A program made the translations under genes and the position numbers. A stretch of DNA of 64,000 nucleotides. It comes from Pseudomonas costantinii (lineage in GTDB: Bacteria > Pseudomonadota > Gammaproteobacteria > Pseudomonadales > Pseudomonadaceae). Where the stretch lies: positions 186,001-250,000 of the forward strand of contig NZ_MDDR01000037.1 of NCBI RefSeq assembly GCF_001870435.1, read 5' to 3'. The notes under the pieces are model-generated. The model ran no database searches and had not been told where the DNA came from. It worked only from the letters and a program-made list of their open reading frames with translations. This document shows positions 34,853 to 43,607 of this stretch, piece after piece. How positions within the stretch are numbered: position 1 is the first letter of the stretch; each line of letters starts with the position of its first letter.

Positions 34853-35248
34853 ATGAGCCCTGTCCTGCATGAGGATCCTTACCTGGAAAGCTGGCGTTGG
34901 ATGAGTCGTCAGATTCGCTGCGCCCTCGACCCGAATGAACCTCGCCTGATCGAACATTATCTCAATGAAGGTCGATACCTGGCGTGCTGCACCGCGACCC
35001 ATCCGTGGACGATCGCCGAAACGTCATTCCGTCTGCTGATCGATACCTCCAGCGATATCGCCTTACCCTGGCACTGGCGATCCATGTGCCTGGACCAGGC
35101 CTGGCGCCCGTTGCGCGACCTGGAAAAACTCTCTCACTGTGCCTGCCGCCTCAAGCGCTGGCAGACCTTTGCCTGGCAATTGGCGACCTGCGAATTGCTG
35201 CCGTCTATTTCTCACTCCGACTTGGTGCAAGGATCTTCCGATGAGTAA
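34853..35248 (+). CDS. fagA: FagA (Fur-associated gene A)
   Basis: A 131-residue protein of unknown biochemical role, rich in Trp and Cys (WRWMSRQIRCALDPNEPRL, ACCTATHPWTIAE), with no signal peptide. It is the first gene of the fagA-fumC-orfX-sodA operon, which in P. aeruginosa is Fur-repressed. Its stop overlaps the fumC start by eight bases. The ATG at 34853 has a weak ribosome site; a GTG three codons upstream is the alternative. Confidence 0.82.
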   Translation: MSPVLHEDPYLESWRWMSRQIRCALDPNEPRLIEHYLNEGRYLACCTATHPWTIAETSFRLLIDTSSDIALPWHWRSMCLDQAWRPLRDLEKLSHCACRLKRWQTFAWQLATCELLPSISHSDLVQGSSDE

Positions 35249-36617
35249 CACCCGTATCGAACGCGACAGCATGGGCGAACTGCAAGTGCCTGCCGAGGCC
35301 CTGTATGGCGCCCAGACCCAGCGCGCGGTGAACAACTTCCCGATCAGCCAACAACGCATGCCGGCGCAATTCATTCGCGCCCTGATTCTAGCCAAAGCCG
35401 CAGCAGCGAAGGTCAACGTCGACCTCAAGCAGATCAGCGAAGGGCAGGGCAAAGCCATCGTCGACGCCGCCCAAGGCTTGCTGGAGGGCGATTTCATGCC
35501 GCACTTCCCGGTGGATATCTTCCAGACCGGATCCGGCACCAGCTCCAACATGAACGCCAACGAAGTGATTGCCACGTTGGCCACCCGATTGCTGGGCGAG
35601 CCGGTCAACCCCAATGATCATGTGAACTGCGGACAAAGCAGCAACGACATCATCCCGACCACCATCCACGTCAGCGCCGCCTTGGTCCTACATGAACAAA
35701 CGCTGCCAGCCCTGCTGCACCTGGTGCAGGTGATCGAACGCAAGGCCGAGGAGGTCCATCCGTTTATCAAAACCGGCCGCACGCACCTGATGGACGCGAT
35801 GCCGGTACGCATGAGCCAGGTGCTCAATGGCTGGGCGCAACAGCTCAAGGCTAACATCGGCCACCTGCAGGATCTGCTCCCGAGTTTGCAGGCCCTGGCC
35901 CAGGGCGGCACGGCGGTCGGCACCGGGATCAACGCACACCCTGAATTTGCTGCACGTTTCAGCCAGCAACTGAGCAGCCTGACCGACGTAAAATTCACGC
36001 CAGGCAAGAACCTGTTTGCGCTGATCGGCTCCCAGGACACCGCCGTCGCAGTCTCCGGGCAGTTAAAGGCCACCGCCGTTTCGCTGATGAAAATCGCCAA
36101 CGACCTGCGCTGGATGAACTCCGGCCCGTTGGCTGGCCTGGGGGAAATTGAACTGGAAGGCTTGCAGCCTGGCTCCTCGATCATGCCAGGTAAGGTCAAC
36201 CCGGTGATCCCGGAAGCGACCGCCATGGTTGCCGCGCAAGTCATCGGCAATGACACAGTGATTACCGTCGCCGGTCAGTCGGGAAACTTTGAGCTGAATG
36301 TGATGCTGCCGATCATCGCCCAGAACCTGCTCAGTAGCCTCGAGCTGCTGGCCAATTCCAGCCGCCTGCTGGCCGACAAGGCCATCGCCAGCTTCAAGGT
36401 CAATGAAGCCAAGCTCAAGGAAGCGCTGTCGCGCAACCCGATTTTGGTCACTGCTCTCAACCCGATCATTGGTTACCAAAAGGCTGCTGAAATCGCCAAG
36501 AAGGCCTATCAGCAAGGCCGCCCGGTGATTGATGTCGCCCTTGAGCACACCGACCTGCCGCGCAGTCAGCTGGAAGCTCTGCTAGATCCTGAAAAACTCA
36601 CGGCCGGCGGCGTGTAA
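35241..36617 (+). CDS. fumC: Fumarate hydratase class II (iron-free)
   Basis: The 458-residue protein is the thermostable, iron-independent fumarase that replaces Fe-S fumarases under iron limitation or oxidative stress. Signatures are TRIERDSMGELQVPAEALYGAQTQRA at the start (residues 3-28), QTGSGTSSNMNANEV, the substrate loop GRTHLMDA, and GSSIMPGKVNP. Its start lies within the end of fagA, so coupling is likely. Its use in this Fur operon fits an iron-sparing logic. Confidence 0.97.
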   Translation: MSNTRIERDSMGELQVPAEALYGAQTQRAVNNFPISQQRMPAQFIRALILAKAAAAKVNVDLKQISEGQGKAIVDAAQGLLEGDFMPHFPVDIFQTGSGTSSNMNANEVIATLATRLLGEPVNPNDHVNCGQSSNDIIPTTIHVSAALVLHEQTLPALLHLVQVIERKAEEVHPFIKTGRTHLMDAMPVRMSQVLNGWAQQLKANIGHLQDLLPSLQALAQGGTAVGTGINAHPEFAARFSQQLSSLTDVKFTPGKNLFALIGSQDTAVAVSGQLKATAVSLMKIANDLRWMNSGPLAGLGEIELEGLQPGSSIMPGKVNPVIPEATAMVAAQVIGNDTVITVAGQSGNFELNVMLPIIAQNLLSSLELLANSSRLLADKAIASFKVNEAKLKEALSRNPILVTALNPIIGYQKAAEIAKKAYQQGRPVIDVALEHTDLPRSQLEALLDPEKLTAGGV

Positions 36618-36644
36618 TCACCAAACCTGCTTTGGAGGCTCACC

Positions 36645-37088
36645 ATGGAGCATTGGAAACGTACGATCGAGCGGGCCAATCGCTACTTTATGCAAGGCGA
36701 TCTGGTCGACGCTCGTGAGGCCTACTTGCAAGCCCTGGCCCTGGCTCAAGTGTTATTCGAGCGCTGGGCAGATGCCGACGAAGCAGTGGCGGCTTGCGTC
36801 ATTTCCCATCACAACCTGGCGGACCTGCACCTGCGTCTTAACCAGCCTGAAGAAAGCGCGGAGTACCTCTGTGCCATTCACCAGCGCCTGCTCCAGACCA
36901 TGCAGAACCCGCGTTTGAGCCAGCAATTGCGCGAGGCGGCGCTGCGTCAGAGCAGCAAGACCTACGTCGAACTGTTGAATTTCATCAGCGACCACGGTGA
37001 GTACCCGCGTACTTATCGCTTGCTGGGCGGCACTGCGACGCAACCGGATGCGTCGACCCGCAACAGTCCTTATTACGGAGCACATTGA
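36645..37088 (+). CDS. Conserved hypothetical protein between fumC and sodA (OrfX)
   Basis: The 147-residue soluble helical protein lies in the place of the uncharacterised orfX of the P. aeruginosa fumC-sodA operon. The sequence (YFMQGDLVDAREAYLQALA, NLADLHLRLNQPEESAEYL) has a tetratricopeptide-like helix-turn-helix rhythm, so it may be a small scaffold or adaptor. There is no catalytic motif. sodA begins one base after its stop, implying strong coupling. Confidence 0.85.
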   Translation: MEHWKRTIERANRYFMQGDLVDAREAYLQALALAQVLFERWADADEAVAACVISHHNLADLHLRLNQPEESAEYLCAIHQRLLQTMQNPRLSQQLREAALRQSSKTYVELLNFISDHGEYPRTYRLLGGTATQPDASTRNSPYYGAH

Positions 37089-37089
37089 T

Positions 37090-37701
37090 ATGTCCTACAC
37101 CTTGCCTGCCTTGCCTTACGCATACGATGCCCTGGAGCCGCATATTGATGCGCAAACCATGGAGATTCACTACACCAAGCACCATCAGACCTATATCAAC
37201 AACCTCAATGCCGCCGTCGAAGGCACCGAATTCGCAGGCTGGCCGGTAGAAAAGTTGGTTTCCAGCGTCCAGCAATTGCCGGAAAAACTGCGTGCTGCGG
37301 TGATCAACCAAGGTGGTGGCCATGCCAACCACTCGCTCTTCTGGGCGGTAATGTCGCCCAATGGTGGTGGTAAGCCCGAAGGCGCATTGGGCAAGGCCAT
37401 CGACGAGCAACTGGGTGGTTTCGACCGCTTCAAGGATGCCTTCACCAAGGCGGCGTTGACTCGTTTCGGCAGCGGTTGGGCCTGGCTGAGTGTTACCCCA
37501 CAAAAGACCCTGGTGGTGGAAAGCAGCGGTAACCAGGACAGTCCGCTGATGAGCGGAAACTCCCCGATCCTCGGCCTGGATGTCTGGGAGCACGCCTACT
37601 ACTTGCTGTACCAGAACCGTCGTCCGGAATACATCAACGCCTTCTACAGCGTCATCAACTGGCCGGAAGTTACCGCGCGCTACCAGGCCGCCTTGGCCTG
37701 A
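37090..37701 (+). CDS. sodA: Superoxide dismutase (Mn type)
   Basis: The 203-residue enzyme dismutates superoxide in the cytoplasm. Metal ligands are His in TKHHQTYI, His in HANHSLFW, and Asp/His in the C-terminal LDVWEHAYYL. The GGGHANHSLFW Gly and the Gln in SSGNQDSPLM are at the positions that distinguish Mn from Fe enzymes, so manganese is predicted. It is the last of the four Fur-boxed genes and is followed by a metal transporter, which suits a switch from iron to manganese. Confidence 0.96.
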   Translation: MSYTLPALPYAYDALEPHIDAQTMEIHYTKHHQTYINNLNAAVEGTEFAGWPVEKLVSSVQQLPEKLRAAVINQGGGHANHSLFWAVMSPNGGGKPEGALGKAIDEQLGGFDRFKDAFTKAALTRFGSGWAWLSVTPQKTLVVESSGNQDSPLMSGNSPILGLDVWEHAYYLLYQNRRPEYINAFYSVINWPEVTARYQAALA

Positions 37702-37732
37702 TATTCCTCTATAACAAGATCTAAGGCCGACT

Positions 37733-38626
37733 ATGGGCACTGAAACACTGGCGATCAGCAGCGTGCGAATGTTTCGTTATGCGTTTGGTTCGCTGCTGCT
37801 ATTGGCAGGTACTGCGTTGTTGGTGGCCCAAGGGCTGGCCTGGCTGGACCTGGAACCGCGCATCCTGCGCGCCTTGCAGGGTGGGGCGATTTGCGCGCTC
37901 GGCACGGCGTTGGGGGCGGTTCCGGTGTTGGTGATTCGCCGGATGCCGGTGGCGCTGAGCGATACCTTGCTGGGGTTTGGTGCCGGGGTGATGTTGGCTG
38001 CGACAGCGTTTTCATTGATCGCTCCCGGCATCACTGCGGCCCAAAGCCTGGGCCTCTCGCCTTGGGGCGCCAGTGGTTTGATCAGCTTTGGCATCATGCT
38101 GGGCGCGTTTGGGCTGTACTTGGTTGACCGCAAGGTCTCCGGCGCAAGCCCGGAAATGCTGGTGGGCACCCCGGATAAACCGGTGATCCCCCCGCGCATC
38201 TGGTTGTTCGTATTTGCCATCATTGCCCACAACATTCCGGAAGGTATGGCCGTGGGAGTCTCCGCGGGTGGTGGTATGCCGGATGCTGACAGCCTGGCCA
38301 TGGGGATTGCCCTGCAGGACGTGCCGGAAGGTCTGGTAATTGCGCTGGTTCTGGCTGGGGCGGGGATGTCGCGGGTCAAAGCGTTCTTGATTGGCGCAGC
38401 ATCAGGCCTGGTCGAACCGGTGTTCGCCGTGCTCTGCGCCTGGCTGGTTAGCCTGGCCGAAGTACTGTTGCCCTTAGGGTTGGCGCTTGCCGCGGGTGCG
38501 ATGCTGTTGGTGGTGACTCATGAAGTGATTCCTGAATCACGCCGCAATGGTCATGAAAAGCTTGCCAGCCTGGGGCTGTGCATTGGGTTTTGTTTGATGA
38601 TGGTGATGGATACTGCGTTGGGGTGA
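37733..38626 (+). CDS. ZIP-family divalent metal transporter
   Basis: The 297-residue membrane protein has about eight hydrophobic helices and the ZIP metal-site motifs HNIPEGMAVGVSAG (helix IV) and QDVPEGLVIALVLAG (helix V), with THEVIPES near the C-terminus. ZIP proteins bring Zn, Mn or Fe into the cytoplasm. It lies 31 bases after sodA with no terminator between, so it probably belongs to the same iron-responsive unit, and Mn supply to SodA is a reasonable guess. Confidence 0.9.
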   Translation: MGTETLAISSVRMFRYAFGSLLLLAGTALLVAQGLAWLDLEPRILRALQGGAICALGTALGAVPVLVIRRMPVALSDTLLGFGAGVMLAATAFSLIAPGITAAQSLGLSPWGASGLISFGIMLGAFGLYLVDRKVSGASPEMLVGTPDKPVIPPRIWLFVFAIIAHNIPEGMAVGVSAGGGMPDADSLAMGIALQDVPEGLVIALVLAGAGMSRVKAFLIGAASGLVEPVFAVLCAWLVSLAEVLLPLGLALAAGAMLLVVTHEVIPESRRNGHEKLASLGLCIGFCLMMVMDTALG

Positions 38627-38664
38627 AGCTGTTGCGGCTTCACCTGTCTTATTAAAAGGTGGGC

Positions 38665-38937
38665 TTACTCACCCTCATCAAAGAAGTTATTGATCAGCGC
38701 CACCAGTGCGTCCATGGCTTCCTGTTCTTGCTCGCCTTCCGTCTTCAAGTGAATCTTGGTGCCCTTACCGGCGGCCAACATCATCATGGCCATGATGCTT
38801 TTGCCATCCACCATGGATTCCGGGGTACGCCCGGCGCGTATCTGACAGGGAAATTGCCCGGCAACACCGACGAATTTTGCTGAGGCGCGGGCATGCAGAC
38901 CCAGCTTGTTGATGATTTCAATTTCCAGAGCGGGCAT
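38665..38937 (-). CDS. ptsO: Phosphocarrier protein NPr of the nitrogen PTS
   Basis: The 90-residue HPr-like protein carries phosphate from PtsP to PtsN. The phospho-acceptor His15 is in NKLGLHARASAKF, and the second conserved region is SIMAMMMLAAGKG. Its location at the end of the rpoN-hpf-ptsN-rapZ-ptsO cluster identifies it as NPr rather than sugar HPr. Confidence 0.96.
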   Translation of the reverse strand: MPALEIEIINKLGLHARASAKFVGVAGQFPCQIRAGRTPESMVDGKSIMAMMMLAAGKGTKIHLKTEGEQEQEAMDALVALINNFFDEGE

Positions 38938-38953
38938 CGCGGGGGTGTTCCTT

Positions 38954-39811
38954 TCAGCTAAGGTCGCGGTGGCGAACCTGGACGTTCTTGAGGGTTTGTT
39001 GCAGCACCTGGCCCAGGCGTTCGGTCAGATAGACGGAGCGGTGGTGACCGCCGGTGCAGCCAATGGCAATCGTGACATAGGCCCGGTTGCTCGCAGCGAA
39101 GCGCGGCAGCCATTTGAGCAGGTAGCTGGAGATATCCTGGAACATCTCCTCGACATCCGGTTGTGCGGCCAGGTACTCGGCCACAGGCTGGTCCAGCCCG
39201 GACTGGTCACGCAGCTCCGGTTTCCAGTAAGGATTAGGCAGGCAGCGTACATCGAACACCAAGTCGGCATCCACCGGCATTCCACGCTTGAAACCAAACG
39301 ACTCCACGAGAAACGCCGTGCCAGGCTCCGGCTGATTCAGCAGGCGCAACTTGATGGCGTCGCGCAACTGATACAGGTTCAGGCCGGTGGTGTTGATCTT
39401 GAGATCGGCGAGGTCAATGATCGGCCCCAGCAGCGCGGTCTCGTCCTCGATGGCTTCGGCCAGGGATCGATGAGGACTGCTGAGGGGGTGGCGTCGACGT
39501 GTTTCAGAGAAGCGTTTGAGCAGCGTCTCTTCATCGGCATCCAGGTACAGCACATCGCAATGAATGTGCTTGGCCCGTACTTCCTCAAGCAGCTCAGGGA
39601 ACCGCGAAAGGTGGCTGGGCAAGTTGCGGGCGTCAATCGAAACGGCGACCAGAGGTTGCGCCAGTTCGGTATGGATCAGGGCACGCTCTGCCAATTCTGG
39701 TAGCAGGCCGGCGGGCAGATTGTCGATGCAATAGAACCCGCTGTCCTCAAGAACATTGAGGGCGGTGCTTTTACCCGAGCCGGAGCGGCCGCTGACGATG
39801 ATCAAGCGCAT
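38954..39811 (-). CDS. rapZ: RNase adapter protein RapZ
   Basis: The 285-residue protein has an N-terminal P-loop (VSGRSGSGKSTAL, residues about 6-18) and a C-terminal domain with the conserved VAIGCTGGHHRSV motif (TIAIGCTGGHHRSVYL). In enterobacteria RapZ delivers the GlmZ sRNA to RNase E and binds glucosamine-6-phosphate; the Pseudomonas role is less defined. It starts two bases after ptsN. Confidence 0.96.
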   Translation of the reverse strand: MRLIIVSGRSGSGKSTALNVLEDSGFYCIDNLPAGLLPELAERALIHTELAQPLVAVSIDARNLPSHLSRFPELLEEVRAKHIHCDVLYLDADEETLLKRFSETRRRHPLSSPHRSLAEAIEDETALLGPIIDLADLKINTTGLNLYQLRDAIKLRLLNQPEPGTAFLVESFGFKRGMPVDADLVFDVRCLPNPYWKPELRDQSGLDQPVAEYLAAQPDVEEMFQDISSYLLKWLPRFAASNRAYVTIAIGCTGGHHRSVYLTERLGQVLQQTLKNVQVRHRDLS

Positions 39812-39813
39812 GA

Positions 39814-40278
39814 TTACTGCCCGTTTTGTTCATCCAGGACAACCTGATAGAGCGCTTCATTGCTTTTGGCGCTGCGCAGTTTGTCACGTACTTCCTTGCG
39901 GTCGAGCATGCTGGCGATCTGCCGAAGCAGTTCCAGGTGCGCATCGGTGGCGGCTTGCGGGACCAGCAGCACGAACAGCAGGTCGACCGGAGCACCGTCG
40001 ATGGCGTCGAAGTCAATGGGGGCGTCCAGGTGGAGCAGGGCGCTCACTGGAGACTCACAGCCTTGCAAGCGGCAGTGAGGAATGGCGATGCCGTTGCCAA
40101 AACCGGTCGAACCAAGTTTTTCACGGGCGATAAGCGCTTCGTACACAGCTTGCGTGTCCAGTTCGGGCACTTCGCGGCCGATCAGGTTGGCAATTTGTTC
40201 GAGGGCACGCTTTTTACTGCCGCCCGGCACGTTCACAAGGGAACGGCCGGGGGTCAGGATGGTTTCAAGTCGGATCAT
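39814..40278 (-). CDS. ptsN: Nitrogen-regulatory PTS EIIA component
   Basis: The 154-residue EIIA-Ntr protein is phosphorylated on His68 in GFGNGIAIPHCR and regulates potassium transport, carbon/nitrogen balance and other systems without moving sugar. It is part of the conserved rpoN-linked set and lies 10 bases after hpf. Confidence 0.97.
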   Translation of the reverse strand: MIRLETILTPGRSLVNVPGGSKKRALEQIANLIGREVPELDTQAVYEALIAREKLGSTGFGNGIAIPHCRLQGCESPVSALLHLDAPIDFDAIDGAPVDLLFVLLVPQAATDAHLELLRQIASMLDRKEVRDKLRSAKSNEALYQVVLDEQNGQ

Positions 40279-40288
40279 GGGGGGAGAG

Positions 40289-40594
40289 TTAGCGACCTGT
40301 ACCTTGCATCAGGTGCAGATTCTTTTCCTTATGCTTTATGAGTTGGCGGTCCAGCTTGTCGTAGAGCGAGTCAATCGCCGCGTACATATCTTCATGCTCC
40401 GCATTGGCGACGAGCTTCGCATTCGGTACGTGCAGGGTGGCCTCGATTTTCTGCTTGAGCTTATCGACCTCCATGATGACCTGCACGTTGGTTATCTTGT
40501 CAAAATGCCCCGCAAGCTTGTTCAGCTTACTCTCGGTGTACTCACGCAGGGGCTTGGTCACTTCCAGTTGGTGTCCACTGATGTTGACTTGCAT
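40289..40594 (-). CDS. hpf: Ribosome hibernation-promoting factor (short form)
   Basis: The 101-residue protein of the HPF/YfiA family dimerises 70S ribosomes in stationary phase. The fold is evident in MQVNISGHQLEVTKPLREYT and ATLHVPNAKLVANAEHEDMYAAID. The C-terminal dimerisation domain of long HPF is absent. The start at 40594 has a GGAG site; an ORF extension of 18 codons upstream is not family-like. Its position next to rpoN is the usual one. Confidence 0.96.
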   Translation of the reverse strand: MQVNISGHQLEVTKPLREYTESKLNKLAGHFDKITNVQVIMEVDKLKQKIEATLHVPNAKLVANAEHEDMYAAIDSLYDKLDRQLIKHKEKNLHLMQGTGR

Positions 40595-40669
40595 ACAGCT
40601 TCTCCTTCGTTGCCAGTGCATAAAGCGGCAGGCAGAAATGCCTACCACTGGAACGCTATGGCCCGCCCG

Positions 40670-42163
40670 TCACATCAAACGCTTACGCTCGCTGGAAGGC
40701 GCGATCCCGAGGGACTCGCGGTACTTTGCGACCGTTCGACGGGCGACCTGAATGCCTTGTGCCTCCAGTAAACCAGCGATCTTACTGTCACTCAATGGCT
40801 TTTTCTGATTTTCCGCGGCAACCAGTTTTTTGATGATCGCGCGGATCGCCGTGGACGAGCATTCGCCGCCTTCGGAAGTGCTGACATGGCTGGAGAAAAA
40901 GTATTTCAACTCATAAATACCCCTCGGGGTATGCATGAATTTTTGCGTGGTAACCCGGGAAATCGTCGACTCGTGCATGCCTACCGCCTCGGCGATGTCA
41001 TGCAGCACAAGCGGTTTCATCGCTTCGTCGCCATACTCCAGGAAGCCGCGCTGGTGCTCGACGATCTGGGTGGCCACTTTCATCAATGTTTCGTTGCGGC
41101 TTTGCAGGCTCTTGATGAACCAGCGTGCTTCCTGCAACTGGTTGCGCATGAAGGTATTGTCGGCGCTGGTGTCGGCACGGCGCACAAAGCCTGCGTATTG
41201 CGGATTGACCCGCAGGCGCGGCACCGACTCTTGGTTCAGCTCGACCAGCCAGCGCTCGTTGTCCTTGCGCACGATCACATCAGGGACGACGTATTCGGCT
41301 TCACTGGACTCGATCTGCGAACCCGGACGCGGGTTCAGGCTCTGTACCAGCTCGATGACCTGTCGCAGGTCATCTTCCTTAAGCTTCATGCGGCGCATCA
41401 ACTGGCTGTAGTCACGGCTGCCCAGCAGGTCGATGTAGTCGGTGACCAGGCGCTGCGCTTCGGTGAGCCACGGCGTCTTGGTGGGCAGTTGGCGCAGTTG
41501 CAGTAGCAAGCATTCACTCAGGGTGCGCGCACCGATGCCGGCGGGCTCAAACTGCTGGATGCGGTGCAGTACGGCTTCAATTTCGTCCAGCTCAATGTCC
41601 AGTTCCGGGTCGAAGGCCTCAAGGATTTCCTCAAGGGATTCGTCCAGGTAGCCCTGGTTGTTGATGCAGTCGATCAAGGTGACGGCGATCAGGCGATCGG
41701 TGTCGGACATCGGCGCCAGGTTCAGTTGCCACAACAAGTGGCTCTGCAGGCTCTCGCCGGCGGAGGTGCGGGTGGTGAAGTCCCACTCGTCATCGTCATT
41801 GCTGGGCAGGCTACTGGCGCTGGTCTGATAGACGTCTTCCCAGGCGGTGTCCACGGGAAGTTCGTTGGGAATGCGCTCGTTCCATTCGCCTTCCTCAAGG
41901 TTATCCACCGTAGGGGCGGTTTCCTGATAAGAGGGTTCCTGAACGTCGGCGTTGGGTTTTTGCTCTATGTTGTCAGCCAGCGGGTCTGCATTATCGAAGT
42001 CGTCGCCTTCTTCCTGGCGTTCGAGCATCGGATTGGACTCCAGGGCCTCCTGGATTTCCTGTTGCAGGTCCAGGGTCGACAATTGGAGCAGGCGGATGGC
42101 CTGTTGCAGCTGCGGTGTCATCGTCAGCTGCTGGCCCATTCTCAGGACTAGCGATGGTTTCAT
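40670..42163 (-). CDS. rpoN: RNA polymerase sigma-54 factor
   Basis: The 497-residue sigma factor directs transcription of nitrogen, flagellar and other genes and needs AAA+ activators. Region I (MKPSLVLRMGQQLTMTPQLQ, Gln/Leu-rich) is followed by an acidic region II (residues about 50-120), the core-binding and helix-turn-helix domains, and the C-terminal RpoN box in ARRTVAKYRE. Downstream genes hpf, ptsN, rapZ and ptsO form its standard operon. Confidence 0.98.
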   Translation of the reverse strand: MKPSLVLRMGQQLTMTPQLQQAIRLLQLSTLDLQQEIQEALESNPMLERQEEGDDFDNADPLADNIEQKPNADVQEPSYQETAPTVDNLEEGEWNERIPNELPVDTAWEDVYQTSASSLPSNDDDEWDFTTRTSAGESLQSHLLWQLNLAPMSDTDRLIAVTLIDCINNQGYLDESLEEILEAFDPELDIELDEIEAVLHRIQQFEPAGIGARTLSECLLLQLRQLPTKTPWLTEAQRLVTDYIDLLGSRDYSQLMRRMKLKEDDLRQVIELVQSLNPRPGSQIESSEAEYVVPDVIVRKDNERWLVELNQESVPRLRVNPQYAGFVRRADTSADNTFMRNQLQEARWFIKSLQSRNETLMKVATQIVEHQRGFLEYGDEAMKPLVLHDIAEAVGMHESTISRVTTQKFMHTPRGIYELKYFFSSHVSTSEGGECSSTAIRAIIKKLVAAENQKKPLSDSKIAGLLEAQGIQVARRTVAKYRESLGIAPSSERKRLM

Positions 42164-42281
42164 GGCAGGGGCTTAACACCTTATTCGCCGGCGCAATGCG
42201 CCATCCACGACAGGGCGCGTGAGCGCCAAACATAAGCAAATTATATGCCTGATGTCGGGGGCTTTGCCTAGAGCGCGGTAA

Positions 42282-42307
42282 CAATAAAAAAAACGAGGTT
42301 TTTATTG
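42282..42307. promoter_or_regulatory. AT-rich inverted repeat upstream of rpoN
   Basis: CAATAAAAA and TTTTTATTG are perfect nine-base arms around eight bases, in the 185-base gap between lptB and rpoN. It may end lptB-directed read-in, serve as an operator, or be an upstream promoter element. A TATAAT on the minus strand at 42239-42244 could be the rpoN -10, without a clear -35. Confidence 0.35.
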
Positions 42308-42348
42308 ACTCCCGCGCGCCTTGGCGAACAGCCGTGACACCGCTCTGC

Positions 42349-43074
42349 TTACAGGCGGAACTCGTGGCCCAGATACACTTCCTTAACCAGTTCGTTGGCC
42401 AGGATAGTGGCGGAATCGCCTTCGGCGATCAGTTGGCCGTCATTGACGATATAAGCTGTTTCACAGATATCGAGGGTCTCACGGACGTTGTGGTCGGTGA
42501 TCAGTACACCGATGCCCTTGGCCTTGAGGTGATGGATGATCTGCTTGATGTCGCCGACCGAGATCGGATCGACGCCGGCAAACGGTTCGTCCAGCAGGAT
42601 GAACTTCGGCGCGGTGGCCAAGGCACGGGCGATCTCCACGCGTCGACGCTCACCACCGGACAGGCTCATACCGAGGTTGTCGCGAATGTGGTTGATGTGG
42701 AACTCCTGCAACAGGCTTTCCAGTTCCTTGCGGCGGCCGTCACGGTCGAGTTCCTTTCGGGTTTCGAGGATCGCCATGATGTTGTCTGAGACTGACAATT
42801 TGCGGAAGATCGACGCTTCCTGGGGAAGATAGCCGATACCTGCGCGCGCACGGCCGTGCATCGGCTGGTGGCTGACGTCCAGGTCGTCGATCAGTACACG
42901 GCCTTGGTCCGCCTGGACCAATCCGACGATCATGTAGAAGCAAGTGGTTTTGCCGGCGCCATTGGGGCCGAGCAAGCCGACGATCTGGCCGCTGTCGATC
43001 GACAGGCTGACGTCGCGCACGACCTGACGGCTTTTATAGGCCTTGGCCAGATGCTGGGCTTTCAGGGTTGCCAT
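42349..43074 (-). CDS. lptB: LPS export ABC transporter ATPase LptB
   Basis: The 241-residue ATPase drives LPS extraction by LptFG. Walker A is LLGPNGAGKTTCFY, the signature LSGGERRRVEIARAL, and Walker B FILLDEPFAGVDP; the switch His is in LITDHNVRETL. Its start overlaps the lptA stop (TAATG). Confidence 0.98.
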   Translation of the reverse strand: MATLKAQHLAKAYKSRQVVRDVSLSIDSGQIVGLLGPNGAGKTTCFYMIVGLVQADQGRVLIDDLDVSHQPMHGRARAGIGYLPQEASIFRKLSVSDNIMAILETRKELDRDGRRKELESLLQEFHINHIRDNLGMSLSGGERRRVEIARALATAPKFILLDEPFAGVDPISVGDIKQIIHHLKAKGIGVLITDHNVRETLDICETAYIVNDGQLIAEGDSATILANELVKEVYLGHEFRL

Positions 43075-43607
43075 TACTCGGCCTTCTTCTTCGGCTGGAT
43101 AACCATGTCGATACGCGGACGAGGTGCAGTGACCTTGTTGCCATTGGCACGACCGGCGTTAGCGATCTGTTTCACGGTGTCATAGGTGATTTTTTCACCT
43201 TCCGTGGTGTTGCCGTCGGTGCTGATAACCTTGGCCTGGTCGATCAGGATGATGCGATTCTGTTGGGCGTGATACTGGATGGTCTTGCCATAGCCCTTCA
43301 TCGGGGCGGTATCGGCAGGCGCCTGCTTCTGCTCGAAATACGCCAGATTGCCTACCGATGTCACGACATCAATGTCGCCGGCTGGGGTGCGCGTGAGCGT
43401 CACCGTATTGCCGGTGATTTTCATCGAGCCCTGGGTAATGATCACTGCGCCTGTGTAGGTCGCAACGCCTTGTTTATCATCCAGTTGCGCATCGTCAGCC
43501 TGAATGTGGATCGGTTGCTGGCTATCGTTCGGCAGAGCCCAGGCGCTCACGCTTCCCAGTGCTGCGCCCAGACCGAGCAAAATAGGGAGGGTTTTAACGA
43601 GCCTCAT
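43074..43607 (-). CDS. lptA: LPS periplasmic bridge protein LptA (LptH)
   Basis: The 177-residue protein has a Sec signal peptide (LPILLGLGAALGSVSAWA) and an OstA-type beta-jellyroll (IHIQADDAQLDDKQGVATYTG). It polymerises into the trans-periplasmic LPS bridge from LptC to LptD. In Pseudomonas it is called LptH. It overlaps lptC by 14 bases and is coupled to lptB. Confidence 0.96.
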   Translation of the reverse strand: MRLVKTLPILLGLGAALGSVSAWALPNDSQQPIHIQADDAQLDDKQGVATYTGAVIITQGSMKITGNTVTLTRTPAGDIDVVTSVGNLAYFEQKQAPADTAPMKGYGKTIQYHAQQNRIILIDQAKVISTDGNTTEGEKITYDTVKQIANAGRANGNKVTAPRPRIDMVIQPKKKAE

